A stretch of 64,000 bases of DNA from Macrosoma leucophasiata (GCA_036365455.1 JAWQUS010000030.1:9176001-9240000), one strand, 5' to 3'. Shown: positions 23,101 to 33,482, counted from the stretch's first letter. Notes: generated by a model not told the origin, from the sequence alone. Translations and numbers: made by a program.

Positions 23101-25482
23101 GCAAGCTTGTTTGCAAATTTCATAACACATTAAAAGATAGCAATACTGATAGTAGCAAATAACATAAATTAGCAACCATTATTTCTATACTAGCGGCCCG
23201 CCCCGGCTTCGCCCGCGCTGCTACGTTCCTATTAGTCATAGCGTGATGATATATAGCCTATAGCCTTCCTCGATAAATGGACTCTAACACTGAAAAAACC
23301 TTTCAAATTGGACCAGTAGTTCCTGAGATTAGCGCGTTCAAACAAACAAACAAACAAACTCTTCAGCTTTAAAATATTGTTGTGGTTTTTACTATTTCCC
23401 TTCAATTTCTTCATATTTTTCATACTTTTCAAACCTTTCCTGGACTTCCAAAAATAGTTCGTAACTAAAATTAGTCAAATCCGTCAAGCCGTTCTCTGAC
23501 TGCCGGCCGCCTTTGTACATTGTGCGGGCAGTGCTCAATCATTATTTTGCTGTTATTAGTGTTATTTTAAAACTGCGATATCTCCTAAGATATTGATTTG
23601 AATCGAATGAAGTAAAGGGCAATTGCGTTTTAAATGAAATACTTGTGATGAATAACATATTTATTTCGAAAAGGATTAATAATATCATGTTTATAAAAAC
23701 AGCTTCGCAAATACTGCATTATTTTGGAACAACTTTGGTTAGTATAAAAAACCGTATAGTGAGCTAACGTTAAAAGATAGACATATGCTGTCGCGGACTT
23801 TTTTTTCGAACTTTTGAATGGAAAAAAACCTGTAGTACATGATTTTTGTGAAACTTTTACCGTTTACGCAGCGCACGCAGTGGAAGCTCTCAATGGGAAA
23901 AAAATCCCCCGATTTTGAAACATTCTTCTTTGGTGCTCCGCTCCTATTAGTCTTAGCGTGATGATATATACCCTAAAGCCTTCCTCGATAAATGGACTGT
24001 CTAACACTGAAAGAATTTTTCAAATCGGACCAGTAGTTTCTGTGATTAGCGCGTTCAAGCAAACAAACAAACAAACTCTTCAGCTTTATAATATTAGTAT
24101 AGATTATCCAATTATCTATGTTTCCCGTTTGCCGGGTCGCGACCCGGTACCAGGCCGCCGGAGTGGAATAATAAGGATAAAACTTTCGTCATTTTCCGTG
24201 AACTCAGATTCTTTAGTAAAAATTAAGCAGCAGCTTCATATTTCGTACTAATAAAATCTTTTTACTATCTATTAATAAATGTGTATTATTTTATCTAAAG
24301 GAACCAGCAGAACAGGCAGAACAATGTTTGGGAAACACTGATCTATAGTATTATCTACTCACATGCCTACCTGGAGCTATAAAGAGTCCATTCCCCAACC
24401 ATGCTCTAAGGAATCTGTATGATGAATCTTTTTCGAGCGTATTTTCTAATATCTTTTGGACATCATCTGGATTCAAAGTCGCTGTAGGAAAAAGTTAGAT
24501 TATTTGTAGGTACCTACTTTACGAAAGTTTTAATATAATAATGATTTTAATTTAAATATGTGTACCAACCGACATAAAGCGAAGTACCAATCCAAACTTT
24601 AATTATTCCACCTGATTCTTCAGCAAATTGTCCCAATTTCTTTATATTATTATATACTCCTAAAAAAAAACAGAATAAACAAACATAAATAATTAAAAAT
24701 CGGTCAAGTGTGTGTCGGGTCACGCGCAGTGTTTGTTGATTTTAGGTTTTTACATGAGCACACAGCCAAATGCGAATCGATTTACTAAGTATTGCCTACT
24801 ATTGCCGTAACGTTTATATATCTAACAACAATCGCTTAGTTGTTAGAGGGAGGACAATTGACTCTAACGTAAATTGGAACTTTAAAGCTCAATAAATCAT
24901 GAACAGACTAAATCGAAAAATATAATATCTATATAATATATCGTTAAATATTTGCACATCCCTAACATTTTTGAAAGATCTATCCAACAATATCCCACAC
25001 TATATAAAAGACGAAAAAAGAATATGGGCGCGTTACGCGTTTTTTAATGTTTTTCTACCACATTGTCGGTGTGCTTAAGGTCTATACTTGTGCCAAATTT
25101 CAAGTCTTTAATGCGAATAGCTTTTGCGATAAACTGCGGACGGATAGACAGACAGACAGACGGACATGGCGAAACTACGGAACCCTAAAAAAGATGAAAT
25201 AAAGACATATTTATTGTTTAGTTAAATTATTATATATTTTTTTAAATCTTTATTTCAATTTAGGGGCTTATGAAATATGTCATTATAATGGTAAGTTAAA
25301 ACACTACATATTATAGTAAACTTACGCTCCGGGCCTCCTATAAACCAATGTGTATGCCCAAGCAAAGGTAATTGCCCTATATCCGGTAAACTTTCAGATA
25401 ACTCATAAATAGGTTTTCGGTTGCGTCGGAAATAAATGTAATACGTAATCGAAAACAAAAGCACTAATATTACGACGAACAT
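14127..25482 (-). CDS. Clan-4 cytochrome P450 (CYP340/341-like), gene 1
   Basis: Complete ten-exon gene: 25482-25326, 24659-24570, 24481-24371, 22859-22674, 20848-20652, 20416-20356, 20046-19866, 16838-16687, 16339-16157, 14275-14127 (stop TGA). 1467 nt, 488 residues, GT-AG introns of phases 1,1,1,1,0,1,2,1,1, no in-frame stop. It encodes a heme-thiolate monooxygenase, expected on the ER membrane through an N-terminal anchor ([18 protein letters not shown]) followed by basic residues and a Pro/Gly hinge. P450 marks: C-helix WKVHR (123-127), I-helix GGNDTT (299-304), K-helix ETMR (357-360), FNPDRF (410-415), heme loop [10 protein letters not shown] with axial Cys438. ATG 25482 is the only Met in the open 5' stretch. 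The EHIDS...NDTTAL style and exon layout match Lepidoptera-expanded clan-4 families (CYP340/CYP341) better than classical CYP4; the family name is inference. A strict GT-AG model needs no correction, so it looks functional. Substrate unknown. Confidence 0.93.
14590..15102 (+). mobile_element. hAT transposon remnant with transposase C-terminus
   Basis: A 90-codon frame (14624-14896) matches the C-terminal dimerisation region of ZBED/Charlie-like hAT transposases: [20 protein letters not shown], then [16 protein letters not shown] right end near 15075-15102 reads, in reverse complement, GTCAGTGGTTCTCAAACTTT, a typical Charlie-type hAT terminus. The left flank has GTTCCGCGGAACC. Most of the transposase is missing. 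It lies in the last intron of P450 gene 1, on the opposite strand. Confidence 0.7.
15180..15310. other. GC-rich island in P450 gene 1 last intron
   Basis: About 130 bp with GGCGGGGTTGCGG and CGCGACCCCGCC pieces that can pair with each other, unlike the AT-rich surroundings. Probably a MITE fragment; ends not resolved. Confidence 0.35.
16563..16676 (+). repeat. Interspersed repeat E, copy 1, abutting a splice donor
   Basis: About 110 bp (TAATGGCAACCCATTGTACG ... GCTGCTCCAATGCGGATTGG). Nearly the same sequence lies at 31712-31826. In the orientation of P450 gene 1 it begins about 10 nt after the exon 8 donor at 16686. Confidence 0.8.
17188..17261 (-). tRNA. tRNA-like sequence, copy 1 (probably pseudogene or tRNA-derived)
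   Basis: 74 nt that folds as a cloverleaf: 7-bp acceptor stem ACTTCGG/CTGAAGT, D stem GCTC/GAGC, T arm with loop TTCGAGT, and polymerase III A-box (TAGCTCAGTTGG) and B-box (GTTCGAGTC) matches. The anticodon stem GCTGG/CCAGT closes a 9-nt loop instead of 7, and the outer T-stem pair is mismatched, so the anticodon cannot be assigned. No CCA encoded, as expected in eukaryotes. Confidence 0.5.
17262..17330 (+). tRNA. tRNA-like sequence, copy 2 (5-nt deletion in D arm)
   Basis: Inverted partner of copy 1, identical except that part of the D-arm/A-box is missing (GGTTGTTGGAAGAG). The internal promoter is broken, so this copy is likely inactive. Confidence 0.45.
17361..17434 (+). tRNA. tRNA-like sequence, copy 3 (tandem)
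   Basis: A full 74-nt copy, in tandem with copy 2 and separated from it by a short T-rich spacer that ends CTACCGAAGT. The D arm and both promoter boxes are intact. It has the same 9-nt anticodon loop as copy 1, so it is either an aberrant tRNA or the head of a tRNA-derived repeat. Confidence 0.5.
17527..17600 (+). repeat. Family A repeat, 5' fragment
   Basis: Shows the 5' landmarks of family A (ATGAAGTGGCAAACAG, ACTGTAGCC), diverged and truncated. Confidence 0.6.
17610..17746 (+). repeat. LINE 3'-end fragment with inverted repeat
   Basis: Shares GTGTGTCAGGACCGGGATAT and the following bases with 22255-22350 and, in reverse, 21000-21325. It ends in a 17-bp perfect inverted repeat (17699-17715 and 17728-17744; spacer 12 nt; arm TCTGACGCCAGGTCCCT). 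Confidence 0.65.
17745..17985 (+). repeat. Interspersed repeat D, copy 1
   Basis: Unit with ATGGACACTTCGACGTCCCG ... GTGTAAATACACGTCACTGA ... GCGGAGTGTCCGCTGTGTG. Other copies: 51475-51755 (reverse) and 56150-56375. Class unknown. Confidence 0.65.
18003..18182 (+). repeat. Family A repeat, 3' fragment
   Basis: Carries ATGCGTTGCCACTC, TACTTCTGTGCCG, AACACTACCATTTAGCGG and GGTGCCTACGCC landmarks; the 5' half is missing. Confidence 0.7.
19300..19590 (-). mobile_element. mariner 5'-end fragment, copy 2
   Basis: Minus strand from the inverted terminal repeat near 19590 (CCCCAACCTATT on the plus strand) through a 5' UTR and about 35 codons of transposase ([19 protein letters not shown]). It then breaks off into unrelated repeat near 19300. 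Nearly the same over this range as the mariner at 40733-42012. Confidence 0.75.
20067..20117. repeat. Short inverted repeat
   Basis: 24-bp arms (20067-20090 and 20094-20117) with one mismatch and a 3-nt spacer. It sits 21 nt into the intron after the acceptor side of exon 7 of P450 gene 1 and is directly joined to the family A fragment that follows. Confidence 0.9.
20118..20243 (-). repeat. Family A repeat, 5' fragment
   Basis: Reverse-oriented 5' half (GGCTGCAGTCATCACTTAAC on the plus strand), in intron 6 of P450 gene 1. Confidence 0.75.
21000..21325 (-). mobile_element. LINE reverse transcriptase C-terminal fragment
   Basis: A minus-strand frame keeps the C-terminal LINE signature ([48 protein letters not shown]). 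This is the region after the RT domain in RTE-like elements. Truncated, in intron 4 of P450 gene 1. Shorter relatives at 17610-17746 and 22255-22350. Confidence 0.7.
21850..22210 (-). repeat. LINE 3'-end-like repeat
   Basis: Begins with TCAGAATCAGAAACTCATTT and an A-rich run. A related but diverged segment lies at about 60335-60560 (shared pattern of ATTCATTTA start and CAGAATGT...CCTTTACAAAC). Looks like the reverse-oriented tail of a jockey/CR1-like LINE. Confidence 0.45.
22255..22350 (+). repeat. LINE 3'-end fragment
   Basis: GGCATGTCAGGACCGGGATA through TACCCCGTTCGGG, shared with the 21000-21325 LINE in reverse complement. Confidence 0.6.
22520..22628 (-). repeat. Family A repeat, 5' fragment
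   Basis: Reverse-oriented, diverged; ends about 45 nt downstream of the exon 4 donor of P450 gene 1. Confidence 0.65.
22931..23132 (-). repeat. Family A repeat, partial
   Basis: Reverse-oriented copy (CTAAATGGTAGTGTTCAACG, CTATCGTGTTCC landmarks) with internal divergence, in intron 3 of P450 gene 1. Confidence 0.7.
23190..24103 (-). mobile_element. Non-autonomous Helitron with intact ends
   Basis: On the minus strand it begins TCTATACTAATATTATAAAG at 24103 and ends ...GGCGGGCCGCTAG at 23190. The 5' TC is preceded by A and the 3' CTAG is followed by T, the Helitron insertion hallmark. Internal sequence is duplicated: the 23940-24090 module (GCGTGATGATATATA, TTCCTCGATAAATGGACT) recurs at 23230-23370. 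No coding. A further copy begins at 63839 and runs off the window. Confidence 0.85.
24690..25190 (-). repeat. Family B interspersed repeat (GGTTCCGTAG type), copy 1
   Basis: About 500 bp from a CGGTCAAGTGTG start to ACAGACAGACGGACATGG and ACTACGGAACCCTAAAA. Related blocks: 32655-33065 (reverse), 27870-28215, and the shorter relative at 26941-27390. No coding. In intron 1 of P450 gene 1. Confidence 0.7.
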
Positions 25483-26459
25483 TGTTACATGAGAAGAATA
25501 CACTAATTGTAAACGTTAAAATTATCTCTTCTTTGTATTTGATTGATTGAAAATAATGTTAGGTTTTCGTTACGAAATCCGCGACGATACTGAATACTCT
25601 CAAAATTGTAATCTCGTTTTATTAACATGTTACCGCTTAGTTTATACAATCCTTATATACAGTGGTAATTTGTATTGTACCTAACATACGCATCACTGAT
25701 CCAACAAGTCTTTATCACGTATGTTATACCTACCTACTAGCGATTTTAAATTTTCTTGGTTTTTCGCGAACTACACTCATTGAAATAAAACATTTTTTCG
25801 GATTTATCTCGCGTAGTTATATTAAACTAAAATGACAATAGAATCAAACGTCTTGCGAAATAGATGGAGGTAAAATAATTATTATTGTTCAAACTGCTGT
25901 CAGACAAAAGCCTCCTTTAGATTATTATCACACCTCATTGTGTATATTATAAAGGAGACACGATATAATTATATTATTAAGGTATACAAATCTATTGCTG
26001 TTCGTTAGTCTTGCTTAATCTCGAGAACGTATGGACCGATTTTCCTAATTTATTTAAAACTAGCTGTGCCCGCAACTTTTTTTGCGTGGAATAGTGGCTT
26101 TGGGACTTTAGGCAGCGCTTTTGGATATACATTTTGGTTTAATATTGGATGATAAACACTTAGCTCAAAAAATCTATTTTGCAGTAATGCTTCTCTGTAC
26201 ACGATATTAGACGTATGACCATCGGGGATAAAAGCACACAGGCTGCCAGGATTGCGAAAAATTGACAATTATGTGTTTAAACGCGCATCCATCCTATGCT
26301 GAACCGTATTTTCGAAAAGGCCATTTTAAACTTCTATGAATAATATTTTTTTATAGAAAATTATTATAAACTTTTGTAAACTTTCAGTCAATTTTTAAAC
26401 ATAAAAGATAAATCTGTTCATAATATAAGCACTCCGTAAGAGTCGGCAGAAGAGAAAAA

Positions 26460-26726
26460 TTGAATAATAACGTTGTGCATTTTTACCCACTAATGCCACC
26501 AACACTACCACCACCACCACCGCCACCACTACAATCCCCGCCAATGCCTTCACCGCCAGTAAAACCACCGCCAGCACCACTAACGCCACCATCACCACCA
26601 CCCGAGTCACCAACAACACCTATGCCACCAACGACACCAACGCCATCACCACCAGCACCACCACCACTACAAACACCACCAATGCCACCAACACCACTGA
26701 CGCCACCACCATCACAATCATTATAA
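26460..26726 (+). repeat. CCA-type minisatellite with proline-rich open frame, copy 1
   Basis: Degenerate CCACCA/ACCACC repeats reading as Pro/Thr/Ser-rich codons after a short unique start (VVHFYPLMPPT). It lies inside Helitron copy 1, antisense to the element. I regard it as repeat DNA, not a gene; the same start and frame are kept in copy 2. Confidence 0.8.
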
Positions 26727-26940
26727 TCACATCCGCAAGACGTCCATCCGTCTCCGCTGGACAAGACCTTTCCCGAAGATGCTTCTAAAAGTGTTGTGCG
26801 TCATAAGGACCAACGGAACCAAGGAAAGAATACGCCATAATTGCCACGCTTGGCATGCTGAATGGTGATCATAGCGGCGATTGTTTTATGCCGGGACGCT
26901 GCTATGCGGTATGCTTATTGTTACTTGTTACTAACAGAGA

Positions 26941-27390
26941 AAAAACCGGCCAAGTGCGAGTCGAACTCGTGCACGAAGGGTTCCGTACAAAAAATGCCAT
27001 AAAAATTTCGTTTGTTCCAACAAAAGTAATATAGGTAACAAACAAAAGTATATAAAGGTAATATACAACATAAGACCTAAAAATTCTGTGACAATTTTAA
27101 GTGTCTACTTGATATCGTTATTGATATCGAGCAAAAAATATACGAAAAAAAACAGGTTTATTGTATGCCCCTTGGACCCCTTAATATTTTCATTTTCTTA
27201 TTTATAGTATTAAATTTTGTCGCTATAGCGGTAACAGAAATAGTTAATTTATGCAAATTTTAGATTTCTAACTATCACTGTTTATGAGATACAGCCTGGG
27301 GACAGACAGACGGATGGACGGACAGACAGGAAGACAGCGGAGGATGAGTAATAGGGTCCGTTTTTACCTTTCAGATACGGAACCCTAAAA
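26941..27390 (+). repeat. MITE-like repeat (GGCCAAGTGCGAGTCGAACTC type)
   Basis: About 450 bp from ACCGGCCAAGTGCGAGTCG to ATACGGAACCCTAAAA, with a GACAGACAGACGGATGGACG run. Inserted within Helitron copy 1. Related to family B. No coding. Confidence 0.7.
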
Positions 27391-27869
27391 GATAGATTCA
27401 GAATAGTTTAAAAATATTCGATAAGATTCTTTTAACTGTCGTAACTTTTTTATTTCTGAACCGATTGACATACAACATACAAACAAACAGTAAATGTTAA
27501 GTGAAACTTACCACAATATATTACTAATATATAATTGATAATATAATATAAAATAATAAATTGCAAATCGGATAAGCCATTTCTGAATTTAGCGTGCACA
27601 AACACACAGACAAACATATACTTTTCCGGTATAAAAAGTACCCAGTGTTGTGCGCCAAAAGTTAAAGTATAATCATACCAAGTTTCATTGTAATCAGGCC
27701 GGTAGTTTTTATGTGATGCTAGAACAAACTGACAGACAGACAGACAAAAAAAAATCTAATCAGATACTTGGGTTCGGTATCGATCTAGTAACATCCCCTG
27801 GTATTTATTTTTTCAATATTTTAATGTAGTACAGAATTTACACTTCTACAGTTTTATTATAAGTATAGA

Positions 27870-28215
27870 TCGCTACTACTGGCTTAACGTTTAAATTTCT
27901 AACGACAACCGTTTAGTAGGTAGCGGGGGGGCACTTGACTCTAACGAAAATTGGCACTTTAAAGCTTAATATGTCACGAACAGTTAACTAAATCGAAAAA
28001 TGATATTCGATATCCGTAATATTTTCAAAACACCTATCTAACGATACCCCACACTATAAGGAAATCGAACGAAAAAAAAAAAATATCCGAGCGTCACATG
28101 TAGGCGAGGTTACCCTAAATATTTTTCTTTTGCATGTTTTTGTTCTACCACTTTGTTGGCGTGATTAAGGTGTATATTTGTGCCAAATTTCAAGTCTCTA
28201 GTAACAATAGTTTTT
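27870..28215 (+). repeat. Family B repeat, partial copy
   Basis: Shares ACTTGACTCTAACGAAAATT, TTTAAAGCTTAAT and TGTGCCAAATTTCAAGTCT with 24690-25190 and 32655-33065; lacks the polypurine end because the Helitron at 27869 and the next one adjoin it. Confidence 0.65.
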
Positions 28216-28224
28216 GCACTATAT

Positions 28225-28472
28225 ACATATAAATATCAATTGTTGTTCGTAAGTCTCGCTAAAACTCGAGAACGGCTACCGATTTGGCTAATTTTGGTTT
28301 TGAATGATTTTCGGAAGCCCAGGGAAGGTTTAAAGGTCAGAAAATATGAAAAAATTGAAGGGAAATAGTGAAAACCACAATTTATTTTTTTCCATAAAAA
28401 TAGTCCGTATCTATCAAACCTTTAACACATTATTTAATTGTGAGGCAATACGAAGTTTGCCAGGTCAGCTAG
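28225..28472 (+). mobile_element. Helitron (AGCTAG-ending family 2), copy
   Basis: Ends TTTGCCAGGTCAGCTAG|T at 28469-28472, with internal ACCGATTTGGCTAATTTTGG and GAGGCAATACGAAG. Same family as 42163-42405 (reverse), 52572-52836 and about 62273-62522. The 5' end is not clean here. Confidence 0.65.
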
Positions 28473-30779
28473 TTATTTATAAAAATGTCTCCTTCTTTAC
28501 TTTTAACATTAGGATACATTCCGGTTTTTAGTATTCTATACAAGTTAATTGGCATTAAACCATTTACGTATTTTTGTTGTTTGTGTTCTCGTATTTTTAA
28601 ATTTAAAACTTTGATACCTATTTGTCCTTCACGCTTAATTTTTAATACAAGGATTACAAAAATGTTTTTCTATAAAACAGACACTAGCACTGAGTCATCT
28701 TACAGCAATGCACGGATCAACCGGGTAAGCTCCCGGTAACCGCTAAGGCTCCGTAGCCAAATGGCAGAAATGGAACCTTTTTAGCCTTGTCATCCCCGTC
28801 TGTCTATTCGTCCGTAAGTCACAGCCACTTTACACCGAAACCATTCGGACTAAGTCGAAACTTGATATTTCAAAACCGATTTTGACGAAACAAAGTTTTT
28901 ACAATGCTCCTAATTATGTAATCCACCTTTGAAAACCGTTTTCCGCGTTCAAATCCGTTGAGTAGTTATAACGTACCAGACAGACAGACAGACAAAAATT
29001 TCAAAAAATGTTTTTTTGGTTTCTGTTACTCTTCTTTAATCGCCCCCTATTAATTTTGGGGGAAATATTTAGTGTACCTACAGTCTTCTTATATGTATAG
29101 AAAATAATAATATGCATTGTATTGATGACAAAGTTACGTTTGCGGTTTTGATAAAACTGATCTACTAACTCTAAAACTAGCTACTACGGAACCATAGGCA
29201 GCACTTGGCCGCTTTTTTGTTTGAAATAGAAAAGATTTGATTTTTTGTTTGTTAGCATTGAATAGGCGCCGAATCTCTTGGACCTAATCTTGGATAAATA
29301 CCTAATTATTTCACAAATATGATGCTACGGTGTCATTATCACTGCTGAACACCAGCTATAGGTATTATTTGTTGAGATAAATTAGGGATCCGTATAAAAC
29401 TTAAAATAATTTACGCCAAGGTGTAAAAAAAATTAACAGAAAATTGCTTGCATCGCGTGCACTATATTATCCATTGGAGTAACATGAGAATAATGTATGG
29501 TGGGATTATATCTTAAAATCCGTATTAGCATATATGTTAATTATCTATCTGAAATACAAAAAAAATAAGCTGGTAAGTGGTAGTTTTATCGCAGGTTGCT
29601 GCGGTCCAGCTTGCGTCATTGTACTTACAGCCCTTAGTATACAATTATTGGAATGATTTGACCGCCATTGTTTGGCTGACTGAATGCACTAGTGAAAGAA
29701 TTCTTTTCCAGGGAAGAAAATTCTTCCGCTAGATCGTCACATCCCGACGCCATGGTTTAATTAATAATCAATTAACTTTTATTTAAAAACAGTGTATAAA
29801 ATTGAAAATACATTATTAGAAATAGAATAGAAATAGAAAATTGACTTGTAGATTAAGTAATTCGCACAAATATTTTAATCGATGCAACAATAATTTAACT
29901 CCTTCTTTGTTATACTGCACGGAGCTCAATTAGGTACCTGCTAACCGCCGCTATCTTTCAATCGTACCGTTCCTGACTGATACTATATTAAATACCTATA
30001 TATCAACCGCGCTACGCCAGGGCGGGCCGCTAGTAAAATTAAACTAGCGAAACTAGCAAAAAATAAAATATCTTCACGCCAAGCCTTACGGGGTCAAAAT
30101 TGAATAATATTTACAAAAAAATATATATTTATTAAATATTGTTAGCGCAACAAGCGGTTTCAATATTATTTTTGCCGTTTTTTAAAGATCTCGTCCGCGA
30201 GTCCGATTTGCACTTGGCCTGTTTTGATTAGATTCGGTTGATAATTCTCCATTAAAATGTATATATCCGTAACTATCCAGACAGAACCAAATCTTGATAT
30301 ATAAAAATTGCGTGTCACGTTGTTGATAACAATAATTCTTTGGTTTGCGTAAATGTTTGTCTGGTTAAAAAGGTAGCCTTTATAAAAAAAAAATTATCTA
30401 ATAATTGTACATACACTCCATTTTCTTGTATGTATTAAGTAACATATAATATAATAACCTAGATTGTCTGGAAGAAATTGTTTTAAGCAATAAGACCGCC
30501 TATTGGGCAATATCAATACTTTTGTCTTTGTTAATTGTTTCTTTTGATGTATAATATAGAGCACTTATTATTATTATAGTGATCATCATCACCGGATTTT
30601 AAGCATAGGTAACATAGGCAATTGACTATGGGCCGCCACCACACCACAAAATATAAATTAATTCGATAAAGGCTCAATAGAAACAAAAAATATTGAGTTT
30701 TTGTTACTAATAATTAGAAGAAAAACTTTTTTTTCTTTGAGCGGGAACAAGTTAACATTCAAAAATCTTCGAAATCAAT

Positions 30780-31560
30780 CAGTACGAAATATGAACACTA
30801 ACGTCACCTTTCGCGTACCATTTTACCGCGCCCCGCTAGACCAATAGCAACAGTGGAAGATTGCGTGTCATACTGCGCGTCTATAATTTTTACCATTAAA
30901 TAGCAGGGCCTTTACCATTGAGAAAGCGAGCGGCGTCTCGCTGCCTCTATCTATGAAAAAAGTCCTGCTGCTCACGTCGCATAACTTCCGCAGTAGCCAT
31001 GGCCTGTAAGGATCTGCGAGTCTTGATAGTTCGGTTCGACCCAAATTACCTTGAGTCTTCTACTAATACATCCGCGAAAAAATTATATATTACTGCCCCG
31101 CGGTGGAGCGCGTCGCTCCACCTAGTCTGCCAGCACATCTAACTTCGAGGTCGGCTGGAGGACCCCGGCGAGAACTGATAAGACGTCAGTGCTCGTCGAG
31201 CCATACGCCTTGGTCAGAAGGATCTAGATGGGTCTCTGTGTGCAGGAGCGTACTCTACACAACGTGTAGGGACGCTCGCTCAAACCAGCAAACCATAGTA
31301 TACGTCACCGTGGCAATGTAAGTGCCATGGTACAGGTCTCTTCATGGAGAAGGGTCTTCTTCTACTGAGGGTATCAGTGAAGCCAAGTGTCGCACCTGTC
31401 TATGATACCCCGTATCGTTGAACTGATCGTCGTCCGGACACAACGTATGCATATGCGTTGTGTCCGGACGACTATGACTGTGCATGACTTCGCCCACACT
31501 CTTTCTCTCTCGACTTTAGACGAGATTTTACGCATAGTTTTGCGTTTTTGAGGTTAATAG
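30780..31560. other. GC-richer island of unknown nature
   Basis: Base composition shifts well above the neighbourhood. A 72-codon frame at 31103-31321 shows no domain. It holds a 17-bp perfect inverted repeat at 31429-31472. It could be the body of a truncated retroelement, but no diagnostic protein or terminal repeat was found. Confidence 0.4.
31429..31472. repeat. Short inverted repeat
   Basis: Perfect 17-bp arms (31429-31445, GTCGTCCGGACACAACG, and 31456-31472) with a 10-nt spacer. Confidence 0.9.
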
Positions 31561-31711
31561 GATGTATGAAACAGATACAACAGGGTGGGTTTAACAAAAA
31601 AAAACCCGCTTTCGCAACCCTATAAATTAGTCCCGCATAAGTAGCAGTAATGTAGCACTAACACAATATTGCACCTATGCGAAGCCGGGCCGGGCCACTA
31701 GTAACATATTA

Positions 31712-31826
31712 TAATAATGGCAACCCATTATACGTCCCACTGCTGGGCACGAATCTCTCCCCTTTTTTGGGGGGAGGCCCTGGAGCTTACTCCACCACGC
31801 TGCTCCAATGCGGATTGGTGGAGGTT
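31712..31826 (+). repeat. Interspersed repeat E, copy 2
   Basis: Near-identical to 16563-16676 (GGCAACCCATTATACGTCCC, GCTGCTCCAATGCGGATTGG). It adjoins the Helitron CTAG end at 31698-31701. Confidence 0.8.
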
Positions 31827-32247
31827 AACATATTATAAATTTATCTGTGTTATGTATGGTTCTACTACACACTCTATAATATGTGTGTCTGAATTTAAGA
31901 GCTTGTTATTACGCATAGTTTTGACAAATATTTGGATGTAACGAGGGCTTATATGTAGTGAAGGTTGGTAATGATTCCAATAAGCGATGAGTCCGTTTTG
32001 GTGCGTCCAAACTGTCACCCGTTTCCTGTTAATTTAAGAAATTCCAATATTTGTGGTCAAGCGACAACTGAGACTAGAGATACAAACTGTGATCAAACAT
32101 AAGGTACTCGTCATTTTGTTATTTATTTATTTTTACGAATAATAAGCTAATAATCTAATTATAAAAAAATGTGTTGAATAAATTATAGAATAGGTATCAT
32201 TAAAAATACAATATATCAATCTGTTAGTTGTACCTACCTTTAATAAT

Positions 32248-33353
32248 TGGGTACTTAGTCTGAACGGACCAAAAAGAATGGACCGTAGTCCATTTGGCCG
32301 TAATCAAAAAACGTCCCAACGACCCGGTCATAAAATAATTTAAAAGTACAGTCGCATACAAGCGTAACAGTCGTATGGTTTATAAATTTTCACTACAAAA
32401 TATTTACATATTTAAAGTAGTATTTAATCTAATAGTTGTAATCTAAATATACACCAAATCTTTAACGTCTTCGTTTCTAGTTGGCACGACTTCAGGTACC
32501 TAACTCATCAATGACCCTTTCTTATCAACCAATTACAAGCAGGCAGTTTATCTGTTACGTCAGAGGAGTAGCGAAAAGAAGAATGATAATAATAATTAAC
32601 ACGTGAGTTTTCTTTAGACTGTGATAATATGCAGTAGTATAATAGTCAGTGTTTTTTAGGGTTCCGTAGTAAACAAGGAACCCTTATAGTTTCGCCACGT
32701 CCTTCTGTCTGTCTGTCCGTCCGCGGTTTAGCGCAGAATCTATTGGTACTAGAGACATTTGAAAGAAATTTGGCACAACTTTACACCTTAATCACGCCGA
32801 CAAAGTGGTAGAATAAAAAACATAAAAAACAAAATTATTTAGGGTACCTCCCCTACATGTAACGCGCAATCATTTTTTTATTTTTCGTTTTCTATATAGT
32901 GGGGGATATCGTTGCATAGGTCTTTCAAAAATGTTAGGGGTGGTATTTTTGGATTTAGTTAACTGTTCGTAATTTATTAAGCTTTAAAGTGCCAATTTTC
33001 GTTAGAGTCAAGTGTCCCTCCCCCCTCTACCAACTAAACGGTTGTTGTTAGTTAGTAGTAGCTACATGTAACGAAATTAAAAGGAAAATTGACAATGACA
33101 ACGACAATAGCAATGTCGATAGGCGGTCGCACCCCAGGTCCCTTTTAATAAAGAAAATAATACAAATTTAAGAAAAAAATTAAGACTTTCAAGTATTTCA
33201 ATTTATAACTTTTGCACTCGAATGTACTCCATGTATAAATTTGTTAACAATATTTTATGACCGGTCTGTTGAGACGTAGACGATTTTTGATTACGGCCGA
33301 ATGGACTACGGACTACGGTCCATTCTTTTTGGTCCGTTCAGACGTAGTACCCA
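32248..33353. mobile_element. DNA transposon with ~95-bp terminal inverted repeats
   Basis: Left end 32248 to about 32340 and right end about 33258-33353 are reverse complements (TGGGTACTTAGTCTGAACGG on the left; TGGGTACTACGTCTGAACGG from the right) over roughly 95 bp, with a small duplication in the right arm. Flanks carry a 5-bp direct repeat ATAAT (32243-32247 and 33354-33358). No coding; a family B repeat (32655-33065) is nested in it. Confidence 0.85.
32655..33065 (-). repeat. Family B repeat, nested copy
   Basis: Reverse orientation (TTTAGGGTTCCGTAGTAAAC, TCTGTCTGTCTGTCCGTCCG on the plus strand). Inserted in the 32248-33353 element, so younger than it. Confidence 0.75.
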
Positions 33354-33482
33354 ATAATGGGTACCTATCTGTTTACATAATGTGGCTTTTTGTGTGTGAT
33401 GAACAAATACACTTGGGGTTGAAATGAATCTTAAGCGAATACTTCAGCGGACAGACATCTTCATTACATCTGAAATCCAAAT

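Larger units (their letters stand above)
26060..27869 (-). mobile_element. Non-autonomous Helitron with CCA minisatellite, copy 1
   Basis: Minus-strand TC at 27869-27868 (TCTATACTTATAATAAAACTG split as TCTATACTT then ATAATAAAACTG), preceded by A; 3' end CTAG at 26060-26063, followed by T. It contains a CCA-rich minisatellite at about 26490-26720, and a second inserted repeat at 26941-27390 explains why it is about 460 bp longer than copy 2 (37486-38835). Outside these it matches copy 2 along its length. Confidence 0.85.

Noticed and set aside
23340..23362. CAAA-type short direct repeats considered as a CRISPR-like or satellite array
   Set aside because: It is a simple microsatellite inside a Helitron; no spacer-repeat structure and the genome is eukaryotic.
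26483..26764. Glycine-rich minus-strand frame opposite the proline-rich frame
   Set aside because: Both are readings of the same CCA minisatellite inside a Helitron; no unique protein sequence.
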